DNA of 64,000 bases from CAKZLS01 sp963786305. Lineage in GTDB: Bacteria > Pseudomonadota > Alphaproteobacteria > Rhodospirillales > Defluviicoccaceae. The stretch covers positions 186,001 to 250,000 of the forward strand of contig CAWAYL010000014.1 of NCBI GenBank assembly GCA_963786305.1. The letters run 5' to 3'. Of the stretch, positions 9,613 to 21,008 are shown in pieces. The number at the start of each line of letters is the position of its first letter. Within the stretch, counting starts at the first letter, position 1. The notes under the pieces were generated by a model. The model was not told the origin of the DNA and searched no databases. It worked only from the letters and a program-made list of their open reading frames with translations. The position numbers and the translations under genes were made by a program.

Positions 9613-9673
9613 ACGTCGAACGTGTCTTATAACGCCGACACCCCGGTGAGGGCAAGCAAACCGACGAAAGACT

Positions 9674-10691
9674 TCAATAGGCGCGTTCGATACAGAAATC
9701 CACCAGTTCAATGAATGCGTCTTTTTCCGGGCCCGGATCGAACCCGTCCAGGGCGGTCCGGGCGGCGGCGCCGTACTGGCGGGCCCGCTCGATGGTGCCG
9801 GCCAGGGCGTCATGCCGGTTGAGCAGAGCCAGGGCGCGATCGAGGTCGTCCGGTTTCTGGTCCAGCTCCTCGAGCGTGCGCCGCCAGAACGCCTTTTCGG
9901 TGTCGTCGGCCCGCGAATAGGCGAGCACGATCGGCAAGGTGATCTTGCCCTCGCGGAAATCGTCGCCGACGGTCTTGCCGAGCTTGGCCTGGACGGCGGC
10001 GTAGTCGAGCACGTCGTCGATCAACTGGAAGGCGATGCCGAGGTTCATGCCGTAGCTCTCGAGCGCCAGTTCCTCGCCCTTCGGGCGATCGGCCACGACC
10101 GCGCCGATCCGGCAGGCGGCGGCGAACAGCTCGGCTGTCTTGGCGCGGACGACGTTCAGATAGGCGTCCTCGGTGGTGGAGGTGTCGTTGGTGGTCATCA
10201 ACTGCATGACCTCGCCCTCGGCGATGATCGACGATGCCCGCGACAGGATCGCCAGCACCGACAGCGAACCGTCCTCGACCATCAGCTCGAACGGCGCGGC
10301 TGAACAGAAAATCGCCCACCAGGACGCTCGATTTGTTGCCCCAGACGGAGTTGGCCGACGCCAGGCCGCGCCGCAGATCGCTTTCGTCCACCACGTCGTC
10401 GTGCAGCAGGGTCGCGGTGTGGATGAACTCGACGCAGGTGGCGAGACCGACGTGCCGCGAGCCGGCATAACCGCACATGCGCGCGGCGGCGAGGGTCAGC
10501 ATCGGGCGAACGCGCTTGCCGCCGGCGGCGACCAGGTGGCCGGCCAGCTGCGGGATGAGCGACACCTGACTTTCCATGCGGTCGATGATCAGCGCATTGA
10601 CCGCCTGCATGTCGTCGGCGACCAGCGCCGCGAGTGCGTCCGTCGACGGCTTGCGGCCGCGCACGTCCCTTAAGCTTGCAGCCACGCCCAA
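9674..10691 (-). CDS. ispB: Polyprenyl diphosphate synthase (octaprenyl/decaprenyl type), one frameshift
   Basis: Long-chain trans-prenyltransferase that builds the ubiquinone side chain. Both aspartate-rich motifs are present: LLHDDVVDESDLRRG (first) and QLIDDVLDY (second), with GGKRVRPML upstream. An extra base near 10303 breaks the frame between DFLFSR and FELMVEDGSLSVL; removing it gives 338 residues, normal for IspB. The start is TTG or GTG near 10691. Chain length of the product cannot be read from sequence. Divergent from the DUF2007 gene, with 155 bp between them for both promoters. Confidence 0.92.
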
Positions 10692-10846
10692 GCGTTTTTC
10701 CTTCCAACCTGCCCTCGACGGGCTTGACGCCCTCTGCCCCTATGGTGAGCATAAGAACCGGGACGGTGCCCGGTCAAGCCCGCAAGAGCGGGGTGGGATA
10801 CCGCTCGCCTTTGGATTCATTTAACGGTTTTTGGGTCTGACCCGCC

Positions 10847-11063
10847 ATGATTGAGTTGCTTCGTACCGACGATCCCATCTTTCTGTCATGGCTGGAAACC
10901 CGGCTGGCGGAGGCGGGAATCAGATCGGTCGTCTTCGATCGGTCACACCAGTACGGTTTTCGGCGGCAGCTCGGACAGCGTCGGCCGGCGGCTGATGGTC
11001 GCCGAGGCGGATCGCGAGCGGGCGTCGGACATTCTTGCGGAGGGGCGCGAACTTGCCGGATGA
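10847..11063 (+). CDS. DUF2007 small protein (one frameshift)
   Basis: 71-residue protein starting MIELLRTDDPIFLSWLETRL and, after one extra base near 10941 (GAT-C-GGT), continuing as GHTSTVFGG and RRLMVAEADRERASDILAEG. This matches DUF2007, a small fold often called putative signal-transducing protein, whose function is not established. Its stop overlaps the TTG start of the next gene (11053), which indicates translational coupling with the tRNA methyltransferase, an arrangement common in Rhodospirillales. Confidence 0.8.
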
Positions 11064-11814
11064 CAGCCGACAATTGACCGAGGATTGGCTGCTCGACGGC
11101 CGGGTGCGGCTGGTTCAGCCGGCGCACCGGCTATCGCGTCGGCGTCGATGCCGTCTTGCTGGCGGCGGCGGTGGCGGCGCGGCCCGGCGAAACCGTGCTC
11201 GATGTCGGAACCGGCGTCGGCGCGGCGGCGCTCTGCCTCGCCGCGCGGGCGTCCGAGACCGCGGTCACCGGGCTCGACGCCGACCGCGCCATGGTGCGGC
11301 TGGCCGACCGCCAACGCCGACGGCCAACGGGGCGAGCCGGCGGGTCCGGTTCTTCACCGGCGATCTGATGACGCCGCCGATCCGCCTCGCGCCCGCTTCG
11401 TTCGATCATGTCATGGCCAATCCGCCCTACATGGCGCAGGGAACCGTCCGCCAGTCGCCGCATCCGCAAAAGGCGGCGGCGACCGTCGAGAGCACCGCCG
11501 ATCTCGACGATTGGGTCCGGTTCTGCGTGCTGATGGTCCGCCACAAGGGCGTGGTGACGATGATCCACCGGGCCGACCGGCTGGTCCATGTTCTCGAGGC
11601 TTTTTCCGGCCGCGCTCGGCGGCGTGGTGGTGTTTCCCGCTGTGGCCGGGCGGCAAGGACGGCAAGCCGGCCAAGCGGGTGATCGTCAGCGGCGTCAAGG
11701 GCTCGGCGGCGCCGCCCAGCCTGGTTCCCGGCCTGACCCTGCACCGCGCCGACGGCACGTTCACGCCCGAGGCCGACGCGGTGATTCGCGCCGGCCGCGG
11801 CTGCACGGCGCTGA
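11053..11814 (+). CDS. TrmN6-type tRNA (adenine-N6) methyltransferase, about six frameshifts
   Basis: SAM-dependent methyltransferase of the small-domain class related to tRNA1(Val) A37 N6-methyltransferase. Motif I is TVLDVGTGVGAAALCLA and the adenine-N6 catalytic motif is ANPPYMAQG; the N-terminal GGR/DGRVRLVQP-x-TGYR-x-G-x-DAVLLAAA block is typical. Extra bases occur near 11123, 11311, 11322, 11614, 11640 and 11802. Removing six bases leaves a frame that closes exactly at the TGA at 11812, about 251 residues, the expected length. The TTG start at 11053 overlaps the preceding gene. The exact tRNA target is inferred from the family only. Confidence 0.82.
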
Positions 11815-11910
11815 GTCGCGGCTTGACCTGTGATCGGCGAATCGCCGACATTGTCGTCTCTTCTGCTCGCGATGGTTGCGATACATCAACGAAATTGGAA
11901 CTGAATTCTC

Positions 11911-12782
11911 ATGAAGTGGCGCTCGCTTGTCTCCTGGCTGCCGTTCGAACGTTTCAGAACCCGCCGCCGCGCGTGTCGGTGGTGCGTCTGAGCGGCGTGA
12001 TCGGCGGTCACGCGCCGTTGCGCAAGGGCCTGTCGCTGAGCGAGCTGGCCGGCGTCCTCAACGAGGCGTTCGAGGCCGACGATCTCAAGGCCGTGGCCCT
12101 GGCGGTCAATTCGCCCGGCGGCTCGCCGGTGCAGTCGGCGCTGATCGCGCGGCGCATCCGGGCGCTGGCGGCCGAGAAGAAGGTCCCGGTTTTCGCCTTC
12201 GCCGAGGATGTGGCCGCGTCCGGCGGCTACTGGCTGCTGACCGCCGCGGACGAGATCTATGCCGACGAAAGCTCGATCGTCGGCTCCATCGGGGTGGTCT
12301 CGGCCGGCTTCGGGTTTCCGGCGGTGCTGGACCGCCTCGGCGTCGAGCGCCGGGTGTACGCGTCGGGCCGCAACAAGGCGGCGCTCGATCCGTTCCAGCG
12401 CGAGAACCCGGACGAGGTCGAGTATCTGCGCGGCATTCAGGAAGAGATCCACGAGGCGTTTCGCCGAGCAGGTCCGCGCGCGGCGCGCCGGCAAGCTGAA
12501 GGCGTCCGAGGAGGAGTCTGTTCGACGGCCGGTTCTGGACCGGAACGCATGGCGGCGGAGCTGGGGCTGGTGGACGGCATCGGCGATCTGCGCTCGGTGC
12601 TGCGCGCGCGCTTCGGCGACAAGGTGAAGCTCGCACCTGGTCGGCGACAGCGGGCCGTGGTGGCGGCGCTGGATGGGACTGCCCCGGCATGCGCCGGTCC
12701 GCGCTCGAAACCGGCGATTGGGCCGCGGCCCTCGTCGACGCCATCGAGGAACGCGCGCTGTGGAGCCGCTTCGGACTGTTGA
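11911..12782 (+). CDS. S49 family peptidase (SohB/SppA-like), several frameshifts
   Basis: Membrane-associated serine protease of family S49, which degrades signal peptides or membrane proteins. From MKWRSLVSWLPFERF the frame shifts once (near 11950, one missing or two extra bases) into the conserved core: VSVVRLSGVIGG, VALAVNSPGGSPVQSALIA, then AEDVAASGGYWLLTAADEI with the catalytic Ser, and YASGRNKAALDPF with the likely catalytic Lys. Further extra bases near 12461, 12522, 12551, 12635, 12685 and 12780 break the C-terminus (LVDAIEERALWSRFGL). Corrected length is about 288 residues, normal for the short single-domain form. Confidence 0.82.
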
Positions 12783-12832
12783 TTCGCGCCGTCGCGCTTG
12801 ACCGCGCCGCCCGCGACTCCCGAAAAGCCCGT

Positions 12833-13132
12833 ATGTTCGGGTTCAGTCTTTCCAAGGTCCTGCTCACCGCCATCGCCATCGCCGCCGTCTGGTACGGCTG
12901 GAAATGGATGAACCGGGTGCAGGCGCGGCGCCGGGGCGAGCTGGACGGCTCGGGCGCCGGCCGTCGCGGCGGCCGGGCGCGGCAACCCAAACGGCGCGGC
13001 CGGCGCGCGGCGACGGAAGATCTGGTTCAATGCACGGTCTGCGGGGCTTACGTGCCGGCGGCCGGCGGAGCGGCTTGTGACCGCGCCGATTGCCCGTTTC
13101 CCGCTGAGCCGGCCGTGCCGGTGCCGCCTTGA
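12833..13132 (+). CDS. Small membrane protein with C-terminal zinc-ribbon (PP0621-like)
   Basis: 99 residues: a single N-terminal helix (FSLSKVLLTAIAIAAVWYGW), a long Arg/Gly-rich linker (residues 30-60), and a short cysteine motif DLVQCTVCGAYVPA followed by ACDRADCPF, giving a C-x2-C ... C-x4-C ligand set. This matches the PP0621 group of small alphaproteobacterial proteins with no known role. It lies between the S49 peptidase and glyQ. The frame also runs open upstream because of the frameshifts in the preceding gene; the ATG at 12833 is the natural start. Confidence 0.72.
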   Translation: MFGFSLSKVLLTAIAIAAVWYGWKWMNRVQARRRGELDGSGAGRRGGRARQPKRRGRRAATEDLVQCTVCGAYVPAAGGAACDRADCPFPAEPAVPVPP

Positions 13133-13230
13133 CCGTTGCCGGGGCGGCCGGTATCGTCCGCCCGCATTTGGGGGTGGTATGCGGCTTGTTCCTCTCATCC
13201 TAAGCCGGAACCCGCATGCAGGTCCAAGAC

Positions 13231-14104
13231 ATGTCTTCACAAAAACCAGCTTTCAATCCCTGATCCTGTCGCTGCAGCAGTTCTGGGCGGAACAAGGGCT
13301 GCGTCGTGCTGCAGCCCTTCGACATGGAGGTCGGCGCCGGCACCTTTCATCCGGCGACGACGCTGCGCGCCCTCGGGCCGGAGCCGTGGAAGACCGCCTA
13401 CGTGCAGCCGTCGCGCCGGCCCACCGACGGCCGCTACGGCGAGAACCCCAACCGTCTGCAGCACTATTACCAGTTCCAGGTGCTGCTGAAGCCGTCGCCC
13501 GGCGGACTCGCAGGGGCTCTATCTGGAGAGCCTCGCAGCATCTCGGCATCGATCCGGCTCTGCACGACATCCGCTTCGTCGAGGACGACTGGGAAAGCCC
13601 GACGCTCGGCGCCTGGGGCCTCGGCTGGGAGGTCTGGTGCGACGGCATGGAGGTCACCCAGTTCACCTATTTCCAGCAGGTGGGCGGCATCGAATGCGCG
13701 CCGGTGGCGGTGGAGCTGACCTACGGGCTCGAGCGCCTGGCCATGTACATCCAGGGCGTCGAGAACGTCTACGATCTCGACTGGGACGGCCTCGGAACCA
13801 CCTATGGCGACGTGTTCCTGCAGGCCGAGCGGGAAGGTTCCGCCTACAATTTCGAGCACGCCGACACCGCCGTGCTGTTCCGCCATTTCGCCGACGCCGA
13901 GGCCGAGTGCAAGATCTGCCTGGACGCCGGGCTGCGTTCTGCCGGCCTACGACCAGTGCATCAAGGCGAGCCACCTGCTTCAACCTGCTGGACGCGCGCG
14001 GCGTCATCAGCGTCACCGAGCGCGCCGCCTACATCGGCCGGGTCCGGGCGCTGGCCCGGGGCTGCTGCGAAGCCTGGCTGCAAAGCCGCGGGCACGGGGG
14101 ATAG
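13231..14104 (+). CDS. glyQ: Glycyl-tRNA synthetase alpha subunit, about six frameshifts
   Basis: Catalytic subunit of the tetrameric bacterial-type glycyl-tRNA synthetase. Core motifs are unmistakable: LQPFDMEVGAGTFHPATTLR, YVQPSRRPTDGRYGENPNR, FVEDDWESPTLGAWGLGWEV and FTYFQQVGGIEC. The N-terminus (MSSQK-TSFQSLILSLQQFW) needs one base added in an A-run near 13245; extra bases occur near 13301, 13503, 13535, 13933 and 13979. The corrected frame gives 289 residues, matching the family. Essential gene, so the breaks must be sequence errors or tolerated in some unknown way. glyS starts four bases after the stop. Confidence 0.93.
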
Positions 14105-14107
14105 ATC

Positions 14108-16282
14108 ATGGCCGAGCTGCTCGTCGAGCTGTTGAGCGAGGAAATCCCGGCGCGCATGCAGGCCGCGCGCGGCGGCGGACTTCAAGCGTCTGGTCCGCGC
14201 CGGCCTGGACAAGGCCCAGCTTTCGTACGAGCGCGCCGACGCCTACGTCACGCCGCGCCGGCTGATCCTGGTGGTGGACGGCCTGCCGCTGGCCCAGCCG
14301 GACGTGTCGGAGGAGCGCCGCGGTCCGCGCGCCGACGCGCCCGAAAAGGCCATCGACGGCTTTCTCAAGTCCGCCGGCCTCGAGCCGCGACCAGGTGGAG
14401 GAGCGCGAAACCCCCAAGGGCACGTTCCTGTTCGCCCGCATCGAGAAGAAGGGCCACGCCGACCCGCGACGTGCTGCCGGACGCTGCTGGGCGGCGTCCT
14501 CTCCCAGATGCCCTGGCCCAAGTCCATGCGCTGGGCCGACACGACCGCGAGCTGGGTGCGTCCGCTGCACGATATCCTCGCCGTGTTCGACGGCGCGCCG
14601 CTCGACGGACGCTATTCGTTCGGCGGCGTGGTGGCGGCATCGTGCCGACTTCACCGATGCCACCCGCGGCCACCGGTTTCTCGCGCCGGACCCGTTCAAG
14701 GTCGGCGATTTCGCCGACTACAAGGCCAAGCTCGCCGCCGCCAAGGTGATGATCGACCGCGACGAGCGCACGCGCCGTGATCGTCGCGCCAGGCCGACGG
14801 CGCTGGCGGCGGCCGAGGGCCTCGACGATCCGCGACGACGCGGGGCTGCTGGACGAGGTGGTGGGCCTGGTGGAATGGCCGGTGGTGATGATCGGGCGGA
14901 TCGACGATGCCTTCATGGCCGTTCCGCCGGAGGTGCTGATCACCGCCATGCGGACCCACCAGAAGTATTTCTCGCTGCTGGACGGCGCCGGCGCCATGGC
15001 GCCGCGGTTCGTGGTGGTGGCCAACACCGAGGCCAGCGACGGCGGCGCGCAGGTGATCGCCGGCAACGAGCGGGTGCTGCGCGCCCGCCTGGCCGACGCC
15101 AAGTTCTTCTGGGATCAGGACCGCAAGAAAACCCTGGAAAGCCGCGTCCCGCAGCTCGCCGAACGGATCTTCCACGCCAAGCTGGGCACCGACCGTGGAG
15201 CGGGTGGAGCGGATCGCCGCGCTTGCGCGTCGAGTGGGCGGCGTACGGCGACGCCGACCCGGCGAAGGCCGAACGGGCGGCCCAGCTGTGCAAGGCCGAT
15301 CTGATGAGCGAGATGGTGGGCGAGCTTCCCGAACTGCAGGGCCTGATGGGCCGGTACTACGCGCTCAACGACGGCGAGGACGCCGGAGGTGGCGCAAGCC
15401 ATCGCCGATCATTATTCGCCGGTCGGCCCCGGCGATGCCTGCCCGTCCGCGCCGGTGAGCGTCACCGTCGCGCTCGCCGACAAGATCGATACGCTCGCCG
15501 GGTTTTTCGCCATCGACCAGAAGCCCACCGGATCGAAGGATCCGTTCGCGCTGCGCCGCGCCGCGCTCGGCGTCATCCGGCTGATCGTCGAAAACGGCCT
15601 TCGCGTTCCCTTGCTCACGCTTTTCGATGCCGCCGGCAAGCTTCACCGCGAACGCGCATCGAACGTGAGCGATGGCGGATCGGACAGCTCCATCGCGCTT
15701 TCCGGGTTCGCCACCGCGTCGCGGCCGGGGTGGAACGAGCCGCACGAGCCGGCGTCTTGGGACCTGCTCGACTTCTTCGCCGACCGCCTCAAGGCGCACT
15801 TGCGCGAGCAGGGAGTCCGCCACGATCTCATCTCGGCGGTATTCGCTCTCGGCGGCGAGGACGATTTTGTAAGGTTGCTCTCTCGGGTTTCTGCCCTTAA
15901 AGACTTTCTCGACACGGACGACGGTGCTAATTTGCTGACCGCCTACCGGCGAGCGAGCAATATCGTTCGCATCGAAGAGAAGAAGGATGGCACAAGCTAC
16001 GACGGGGAGGCGGACGAAGGGCTTCTTTCGCAGAACGAAGAAACAGAACTCTATCAAACTCTAGGGCGGGCGCGACAGCGGATTACCGAGGCACTGGCGG
16101 AAGAGCGGTTTGGCGCGGCGATGGCCGTGCTTGCCGGATTGCGTTCGCCGGTGGACGCGTTTTTCGACACCGTCACGGTGAACTGCGACGACGCGCAACT
16201 GCGTGTCAACCGGCTGCGGCTTTTGTCGCAAATCCGGTCGGCCCTGGGGGGAGTTGCGGACTTTTCACATATCGAGGGTTAG
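14108..16282 (+). CDS. glyS: Glycyl-tRNA synthetase beta subunit, about twelve frameshifts
   Basis: Beta subunit needed for tRNA binding and activity of GlyRS. N-terminus MAELLVELLSEEIPARMQ, mid-region MRTHQKYFSLLDGAGAMAPR and KADLMSEMVGELPELQGLMG, and C-terminus (DGANLLTAYRRASNIVRIEE, then RSPVDAFFDTVTVNCDD) are all clear. Twelve single extra bases lie between 14171 and 15388 (about one per 100 bp); from 15389 to the stop it is clean. Removing twelve bases gives exactly 720 codons before the stop. It forms an operon with glyQ and is followed 10 bp later by ppdK. This is the most error-dense gene in the window. Confidence 0.93.
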
Positions 16283-16292
16283 GGACGAAAAC

Positions 16293-18979
16293 ATGACAAA
16301 ATGGGTTTACACGTTCGGCGGCGGCAAGGCCGAAGGCCGCGCCGACATGAAGAATTTGCTCGGCGGCAAGGGTGCCAACCTCGCGGAGATGAGCAGCCTC
16401 GGCGTTCCCGTGCCGGCCGGCTTCACCATCAGCACCGAGCTTTGCACGTATTTCTATGATCACGGCGAAACCTATCCCGACGATCTGAAGGGCCAGGTCG
16501 ACGCCGCCATCAAGGAGCTCGAGGACATCATGGGCGGCAAGTTCGGCGCCACCGAAGGTCCGCTGTTGCTGGTGTCGGTGCGCTCGGGCGCGCGGGCGTC
16601 CATGCCGGGCATGATGGATACCGTCCTCAATCTCGGCCTCAACGACAAGACCGTCGAGAACCTGGCCTCGCAGACCGGCGACGAGCGGTTCGCCTACGAC
16701 AGCTACCGCCGGTTCATTCAGATGTACTGCAACGTCGTCCTGGACGTGGACGGCGAGCACTTCGAGGCGCTTCTCGAGAAGCACAAGGAAGAGCAGGGCA
16801 AGACCCTCGACACCGACATGACGGCCGAGGACTGGAAGGTTCTCGTGGACGCCTACAAGACCGAGGTGCGCAAGCACATCGGCAAGGACTTCCCGCAGGA
16901 TCCGAACGAGCAGCTCTGGGGCGCCATCGGCGCCGTGTTCGGCAGCTGGATGAACAAGCGCGCCATCACGTATCGCAAGATGTACAACATTCCCGCCGAC
17001 TGGGGCACCGCCGTCAACGTTCAGGCCATGGTGTTCGGCAACATGGGCGACGACTGCGCCACCGGCGTGTGTTTCTCGCGCAACCCGTCCACCGGCGAAA
17101 ACCTGTTCTATGGCGAGTTTCTGGTCAACGCCCAGGGCGAGGACGTGGTCGCCGGCATCCGCACCCCGCAGCCGCTGAGCGTTGCCGAGAAGAAGGCGAT
17201 CAACTCCGACTTGCCGTCGCTGGAAGAGGTTCTGCCGGAGATCTACAAGGAGCTCCACGCTTATCGCGATAAGCTGGAGGACCATTACACCGACATGCAG
17301 GACATGGAGTTCACCATCCAGCAGAACAAGCTGTGGATGCTCCAGACCCGCACCGGCAAGCGGACCGCCCAGGCGGCGCTGAAAATCGCCGTCGAGATGT
17401 GCGAGGAAGGCCTGATCGACAAGAAGGAGGCCATTCTCCGCATGGACCCGGCCATGCTCGACGCGCTGTTGCACCCGATGCTCGACCCGAAAGCGGAAAA
17501 GAAGGTTCTCGGCAAGGGCCTGCCGGCGTCTCCGGGCGCGGCGTCCGGCCAGATCGTGTTTACCGCCGACGAGGCCGAGGCCTGGGTCAAGGAAGGCAAG
17601 AAGGTGATCCTGACCCGCATCGAGACCTCGCCCGAGGACATCGGCGGCATGCACGTGGCGGAGGGCATCCTGACCACCCGCGGCGGCATGACCAGTCACG
17701 CGGCCGTGGTCGCCCGCGGCATGGGCACGCCGTGCGTGGCCGGCGCCGGCGATCTCACGCGTGAACTACGCGCAACAAGACCCTGACCGCCGGCGGCGTC
17801 GTCCTCAAGGAAGGCGACACGATCACCCTCGACGGCGCGTCCGGTAGCGTGATGGAAGGCGACGTGCCGAAGATCCTGCCGGAGCTCACCGGTGATTTCG
17901 GCAAGCTGATGGGCTGGGTCGACGAGTATCCGCACGATGAAGGTGCGCGCCAACGCGGAAACCCCGCTGGACGCGAGCACGGCGCGCAACTTCGGTTGCG
18001 AGGGTATCGGGCTGTGCCGCACCGAGCACATGTTCTTCGATCCGCAGCGGATCATCCATGTGCGCGAGATGATCCTCGCCTCCGACGAGAAGGACCGCCG
18101 CGCCGCTCTCGACAAGCTGCTGCCGTATCAGCGCCAGGACTTCGTCGAGCTGTTCACCATCATGGCCGGTCTGCCGGTCACCATTCGCCTGCTGGATCCG
18201 CCGCTGCACGAGTTCCTGCCGCACACCGACGCCGACATGGCCGACGTGGCGAAGGCGGCCGGCGCGGATGTGGCCACGCTCAAGGCGCGGGCCGATCAGC
18301 TGCACGAGTTCAACCCCATGCTCGGCCATCGCGGCTGCCGTCTCGGCGTCACCTATCCGGAGATCTACGAGATGCAGGCCCGGGCCATCTTCGAGGCCGC
18401 CGCCGAGGTTGCTTCGAAGGGTTCCGAGGTGCTGCCGGAGGTGATGATCCCGCTGGTCTCCACCAAGGCCGAGTTCGACCGGCTGAAAGTGATGATCGAC
18501 CGGGTTGCCGGCGAGGTGAGCCAGAAGACCGGCGCCAAGGTGCGCCTACATGGTCGGCACGATGATCGAGCTGCCGCGCGCCGCCCTGATCGCCGACAAG
18601 ATCGCCGAGGGCGCCGAGTTCTTCAGCTTCGGCACCAACGACCTGACGCAGACCACCTATGGCCTGTCGCGCGACGACGCCGGCAACTTCCTGGTGCCGT
18701 ATCAGGATCTGGGCGTCATCCCCAACGATCCGTTCGTGACCATCGACCAGGAGGGCGTCGGCGAGCTGGTGAAGATCGCCGTCGAGCGCGGGCGCAAGAC
18801 CCGCCCCGACATCAAGCTCGGCATCTGCGGCGAGCACGGCGGCGATCCGGCGTCGGTGGGCTTCTGCCACTCGGTCGGTCTCAACTACGTGTCCTGCTCG
18901 CCCTATCGCGTGCCGATCGCCCGCTTGGCGGCGGCGCAGGCGGCGTTGGGCGCCGGTGACGGTGCACTCCACGGCCTAG
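16293..18979 (+). CDS. ppdK: Pyruvate phosphate dikinase, about five frameshifts
   Basis: Interconverts pyruvate + ATP + phosphate and PEP + AMP + diphosphate. Start MTKWVYTFGGGKAEGRADMK at 16293 after an AGGGA site. The nucleotide-binding domain (LLLVSVRSGARASMPGMMDT), the swivelling domain with the phosphorylated His (GGMTSHAAVVARGMGTP, about residue 467) and the PEP domain (GTNDLTQTTYGLSRDDAGNF, ICGEHGGDPASVGFC with the catalytic Cys) are present. Frameshifts lie near 17757, 17773, 17930, 18546 and 18955. The last one restores a TAG stop at 18977; without it the frame would run through the terminator hairpin. Corrected length 893 residues, normal. Confidence 0.94.
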
Positions 18980-19007
18980 GCGTCGTTGAGAAGCTAAACG
19001 AGATGAG

Positions 19008-19039
19008 ACAAGGGGGCTTCGGCCCCCTTGTTTTGTTTT
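19008..19039 (+). terminator. Rho-independent terminator after ppdK
   Basis: A perfect 10-bp stem (ACAAGGGGGC at 19008-19017, GCCCCCTTGT at 19022-19031) with a TTCG tetraloop is followed by a T-rich tail ending at 19039. It ends the glyQ-glyS-ppdK transcript and abuts the stop codon of the convergent permease gene. Confidence 0.9.
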
Positions 19040-19041
19040 AG

Positions 19042-20830
19042 TCAGAACGGCCAGAACAGCGGAATGATGAATGTCGCCGCCGCCCACATGATCAGGTTCA
19101 GCGGCAACCCCACCTTGACGAAATCGATGAAGCGATAGCCGCCCGCGGTGTGGACGAAAGTATTGGTCTGATAGCCGATCGGGGTGGCGAAGCTGGCGCT
19201 CGCGGCGAACATGACGGCGACGGCGAACGGTCGCGGATCGACGCCCATCTGCTCGGCGAGACCGATGGCGATCGGCGTAATGAGAATGGCGGCGGCGTTG
19301 TTGCTCATGATCTCGGTCACCGCCGAGGTCACGAAATAGATCGCCGAAAGCACCGCGACAGGGCCGAGAGTGGCGATGACACCGCCGAGGTGCTGGATCA
19401 GCAGCATGGCCGTGCCCGTGGTCTCCAGCGCCCGGCCAAGGGCGAGCATGCCGAAAATCAGCATGAGGATCCGCCAGTGGATGGCCTTGTAGGCCTCTTC
19501 GGTGTCGAGACAGCCGAAGATCACGGCAGCGGTCGCGGCGATCAGGGCGAGAGCGGCGATCGGCAGAAACCCAATCGTCGCCAGCACCATCATGGCCGCC
19601 ACCAGCACGATGGCGATCGGCGCTTTTTTACGGCGGAAGGGCTTTTCGGTCGGGTGGGTCAGGTTGACCAGATCCTGCCGGTCGAACAAGCGGCGCAAAC
19701 CTTCGGGCGGCCCTTCCAGCAGCAGCGTGTCTCCGAACGCGAGACGAAGCTGGTCGAAATTGTTCTGCAGCCGCTCACGCTGGCGGTGAATGGCGATGAT
19801 ATACGTTCCGTACTGTCGGCGGAGGTTGAGGTCGACGATGCGCTCGCCCACCAGTTCTGAAAAAGGCCCGACGATCCCCTCCATGAGCATCGTCTTGTGG
19901 CTGGAGATCGGCTCTAGGAGCGGACGATCTGCGGAATCGAACGCAACGCCACCGGCGGCGCGCAATTCCATCACGTCCGCGGCGCGCGTCCTGAGAACGA
20001 GGCGGTCACCCGCTTGCAGTCGCGGCGCACCATGTTCGGGATCGACCGAAATTCGATCACGGATGAGATCGATGACGTGAACCCCGCGGTTGCCGGCAAG
20101 TCCCGCTTCGGCCAACGTCTTGCCGACCAGTGCGGAGTGTCCGGGAACGAGAACTTCTGTGAAAAACTGCCGGCGCGCCGGATCGGGCAGGATTTCGGCA
20201 AGGGTCACGCGGTCCGGCAGCAACCAGCGCCCGAACAGAAAGAGATAGGTGATGCCGATCGCGCCCATGAGGAGGCCGGGAGCGGTGATTTCGAACATGC
20301 CAAAGGGGGCGAGACCGTGCTCCTGGGCCACGCCGTCGACGAGGAGGTTGGTCGACGTTCCGATGAGCGTGCAACTGCCGCCGAAAATGGTGGCGTAGGA
20401 AAGCGGGATCAGAAGTCGCGACGGCGCTACCCTCAGCGAGTGCGCGAGGGCGATCACCACCGGTGTCATCATCACCACCACGGGCGTGTTGTTGACGAAG
20501 GCGGAAACGATCATGACCGCCGTGGCCATGACCGCCATGCCGGTCCGCTGGCGAGCGCCAGCGTCGTCGCGAGATCGCCTCGCCGAGGGCGTCGATCACG
20601 CCGGTGCGCTCCAGCGCGGCGGTAAGGACAAACATGCAAGCGATGGTGATCGGCGCGCTGTTGCTGAACACCGCCAAAACTTCGCGGGTATCGAGGATGC
20701 CGAAGGCGAGGAGGGCGCAGATCGCCGCCATCGCCACGATGTCCGGAGAAAAGGTCTCCCGAACGAAACCGAAAAAAACGATGACGACCAGCACCAACAC
20801 GATGATGATCTGCCAGGTTTCCCAACTCAT
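19042..20830 (-). CDS. DASS/SLC13-type permease with TrkA-C domains (one frameshift)
   Basis: Sodium- or proton-coupled anion permease of the ArsB/NhaD-DASS superfamily, possibly for sulfate or dicarboxylates. The ATG at 20830 starts MSWETWQIIIVLVLVVIVFF. SAFVNNTPVVVMMTPVVIAL and GGSCTLIGTSTNLLVDG in the first half and TEIMSNNAAAILITPIAIGL plus SFATPIGYQTNTFVHTAGGY in the second are the duplicated pore motifs. Between them are two TrkA-C (RCK) regulatory domains, visible as LQAGDRLVLRTRAADVMEL and LAFGDTLLLEGPPEGLRRL. One extra base near 20575 breaks the frame; corrected length 595 residues. Substrate is not predictable. Confidence 0.87.
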
Positions 20831-21008
20831 GACCTTGTTCCAATCGGATGGCCGGCGCCACTCCCCCGCGCATTGCACCGTATGCAGCAAGACGGCGGCG
20901 GGTTCCAGGGTGTCGATGCGTGCTTTTGTCGTTCGCTCCAGAGTGACGCCCCGCCGTCATTGACAGCGCCATCACGGATTGCCAACGTGGGGTGAGGTGA
21001 AAGTGACG

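Noticed and set aside
13231..16282. Programmed ribosomal frameshifting or pseudogenisation of glyQS
   Set aside because: More than fifteen breaks without slippery heptamers, in an essential enzyme, with the same single-base pattern in many unrelated genes, points to sequence error.
18980..19041. C-terminal extension of ppdK to 19041
   Set aside because: It would be translated from the terminator hairpin; correcting one base near 18955 gives a stop at 18977-18979 and normal length.
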